A program made the translations under genes and the position numbers. Source: Mastigamoeba balamuthi (Eukaryota > Evosea > Mastigamoebida > Mastigamoebidae). Taken from it: 64,000 bases of DNA. Each line of letters opens with the position of its first letter. Position 1 is the first letter of the stretch. Below are positions 62,263 to 64,000 of this stretch, one piece after another. The DNA lies in NCBI GenBank assembly GCA_902651635.1, contig CACRSC010000038.1, positions 303,659 through 367,658 on the forward strand, read 5' to 3'. The notes under the pieces were generated by a model. It was not told where the DNA came from, made no database searches, and was given only the letters and a program-made list of their open reading frames with translations.

Positions 62263-62566
62263 TACTGACATGTACGTCAGAGGCGTCGACAGGGTGGTCA
62301 GACGTCGAAAATGCAGCATAAAGAACAGGCAATAAACGTGGATCTTACAACTACGCGCTATGCACTGTTCATGGCCAAATTCTCCAACTGTAGCAACAAC
62401 GCTCATCTACATCGTCCGTGCGATCGGCGTGGCCGCTTGAGCTTGCCATTCGACGACGGGCCTGGATACCGATACGAAAATAATATCTGCCCCAGATTCA
62501 CAGCAGCACGAATCTTTTGCGGTTGGGTACACCAACGGAACGCAAAGACAACAGCAGACCACGACA
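62263..62566. promoter_or_regulatory. Promoter region of the Abp1-like gene
   Basis: About 300 bp after the ubiquitin-like gene. Mixed composition. No clear element. Confidence 0.35.
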
Positions 62567-64000
62567 ATGGCCCAGAAGCTCGACCCCACCGACCCCGAGA
62601 TCCTCGACGCCATCAACGACGTCCGCGACGAGAAGTCCGCGACGAGCTGGGCGCTCATGGGCTACGTGCCCAAGACCAACCGCCTGAAGCTCATCAGCAC
62701 CGGCACCGGCAACGTCTCCGAGATGCTCGAGGAGTGCAGCGACGCCAAGGCACGAGCCCCGCAGGCCCACCCCGCCACCCGCCTCGCCCGTGACGCGGCG
62801 AGACCGCTCGAGACGCGCCGGCCTCGCACCCGCGGACTCGGCGAAATCGAATTTATTGAATTTGAATTGGCCGATTTGCAACGCGAAATAACGCAACGGG
62901 CGTTGCGCGTGGGGGGTCGACGGCCCGCGCGGAGCGCAGCTGCACTTTGGGTACTTGAGGTACGAGATGAGCGAGACGTGGAAGTACGTGTTCGTGTGCT
63001 GGTGTGGCGAGGGCGTGCCGGCGACGACCAAGGGCCTGTTCACGGGGCACAGCTCGGACCTGGCAGAGTACCTCAAGAAGAACAACTGCCACTTTGCCGC
63101 CCAGATCAGCGCGCGCTCCGAGGCAGACCTCACCGAGGCCGAGATCGTCAAGGCCCTCAACAAGACCTCGACCTTCATCCGCGCCCGCACCGCCAACGAC
63201 AAGCCCCAGGAGGCGCTCAAGAACGTCTCTAGCAAGGCCAGCAGATGCCCCCCCACACACACACACACGCAATTCGATTCAGTCTCGGGGGAATATCAAT
63301 TGACACGGGGCACGCGGAAACAGTTCTGGCAGCAGCAGAGTGAGAAGGACGCGCAGCACAAGGAGGAGGTGCAGAGGCACCTGCAGGAGCGCGACCAGGA
63401 GATGGCCTCCTCGCGCAAGGTGACCGAGGACAAGCTGCGCCAAACGGCGGACGAAGTGTACGGGCGCCACACACACACACAGTCGTCCCAGCCGCTCACC
63501 TCCGGGGGCCCTTTGTGCGCACTGCAGGCTGTCGCAGCGCGAGCAGGAGAGGCAGGCCGAGGCCGAGAGGTTCCACCAGCAGCAGGAGGAGCGCACGCGC
63601 GCGCAGCAGCAGCGCCTCGACCAGCAGCGCAGCCAGCTGCAGAGCAACATCGAGGAGCACTACACTGCCGCCCCCCACGCCGACTCCTCTGCCGAGTGTA
63701 CGCACATCACCCACCCCACAGACCTCCTGCGTTGCGCGTGCCACTGACTGCTCGCCCCTCGACGCAGCCACGAGGTACCAGGCGGCCCCCACTGGCAGGA
63801 GGGTCGGGTTCCCGCCCGCGCAGGGGGCGTCGTCTGCTCCCCCGCCGGCGAGGCCTGTCCCCGGCGGCGGGCCCCGCAGGCCTGTGCCTCCCCAGGCCCA
63901 GCCCGAGCCCGAGCCCGAGCCCGAGGTCCAGCAGCCCGAGCCTCAGGCCGAGCCCGAGCCCGAGCCCCAGCAGCAGCAGCAGGAGTCGTCGTGGGGCGAG
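62567..64000 (+). CDS. Abp1/drebrin-like actin-binding protein (3' end cut by window)
   Basis: Five exons seen: 62567-62749, 62940-63231, 63283-63457, 63528-63697, 63768-beyond 64000. The N-terminus is an ADF-H domain (EILDAINDVRDEKSATSWAL, LKLISTGTGNVSEMLEE, then LHFGYLRYEMSETWKYVFVC, KGLFTGHSSDLAEYL). Next come a short linker ending RKQFWQQQ, which matches the INREQFW motif of Abp1/drebrin-like proteins, a long Gln/Glu/Arg coiled coil, and a Pro-rich region with PEPEPE repeats. In the family an SH3 domain usually follows, which would lie outside the window. Two introns (62750-62939 and 63232-63282) begin with GC, and two contain (CA)n runs. Abp1 proteins bind actin filaments and link them to endocytosis. 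Confidence 0.85.

Noticed and set aside
1-64000. Retroelements, virus-derived genes, DNA transposons
   Set aside because: No reverse transcriptase, integrase, capsid, transposase or long terminal repeat was recognised in any frame.

Overview
The window is nuclear DNA of a unicellular eukaryote. Most of it is very GC-rich and CpG-rich, and nearly every gene is cut by short spliceosomal introns (about 37-120 nt, GTGCGY, GTACGY or GTGAGY donors, a few GC-AG introns). Genes are packed tightly on both strands with gaps of a few hundred bases. Gene content (Munc13-like C2/GRAM protein, IQ-RhoGEF, GCKIII kinase, FYVE-SLOB kinase-like protein, ADF-H/drebrin-like protein, axonemal-type tubulin glutamylase TTLL1/9) suggests a flagellated, crawling protist. 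An amoebozoan such as a mastigamoebid is my best guess, only weakly supported.

Layout. 0-10 kb: a tail-anchored low-complexity protein, the histone mRNA stem-loop-binding protein SLBP, the AP-4 accessory protein tepsin, a FYVE-SLOB-WH2 pseudokinase, and the RNA kinase CLP1. 10-21 kb: a SpoIIIAA/Ycf45-like P-loop ATPase, two paralogous proteins built from an ankyrin-like repeat with a PPYxLG signature, a membrane-anchored GH130-like beta-propeller protein, and an AlkZ-type DNA glycosylase of bacterial type. 21-36 kb: a giant receptor-like protein (FG-GAP ectodomain, one transmembrane helix, cytosolic PARP-type ADP-ribosyltransferase), RMI1, the ThDP enzyme ILVBL/HACL2, a dCache-like sensor without an effector, a Cys-rich membrane protein, and a GCKIII-type STE20 kinase. 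36-42 kb: the sequence becomes AT-rich and CpG-poor; it holds an LRR gene with exactly one repeat per 84-nt exon, about 2.5 kb with no gene, and the first of two paralogous PPC-like surface proteins. 43-64 kb: a TTLL, the second PPC-like paralogue, a Munc13-like protein, an IQ-DH-PH RhoGEF, Mediator MED20, branched-chain aminotransferase, a small MGCCC-anchored ubiquitin-like protein, and the 5' part of an Abp1/drebrin-like gene that runs off the end.

Several genes fit one trafficking and cortex theme (tepsin, FYVE-SLOB, Munc13-like, RhoGEF, Abp1-like, GCKIII kinase). SLBP, CLP1 and MED20 belong to mRNA synthesis and 3' processing. A palindromic promoter element with GAATCT/AGATTC arms recurs upstream of otherwise unrelated genes. 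No rRNA, tRNA, CRISPR array or recognisable mobile element was seen. Exon borders were worked out by eye from frame continuity, splice dinucleotides and remembered family alignments; they are models, not transcript-supported.
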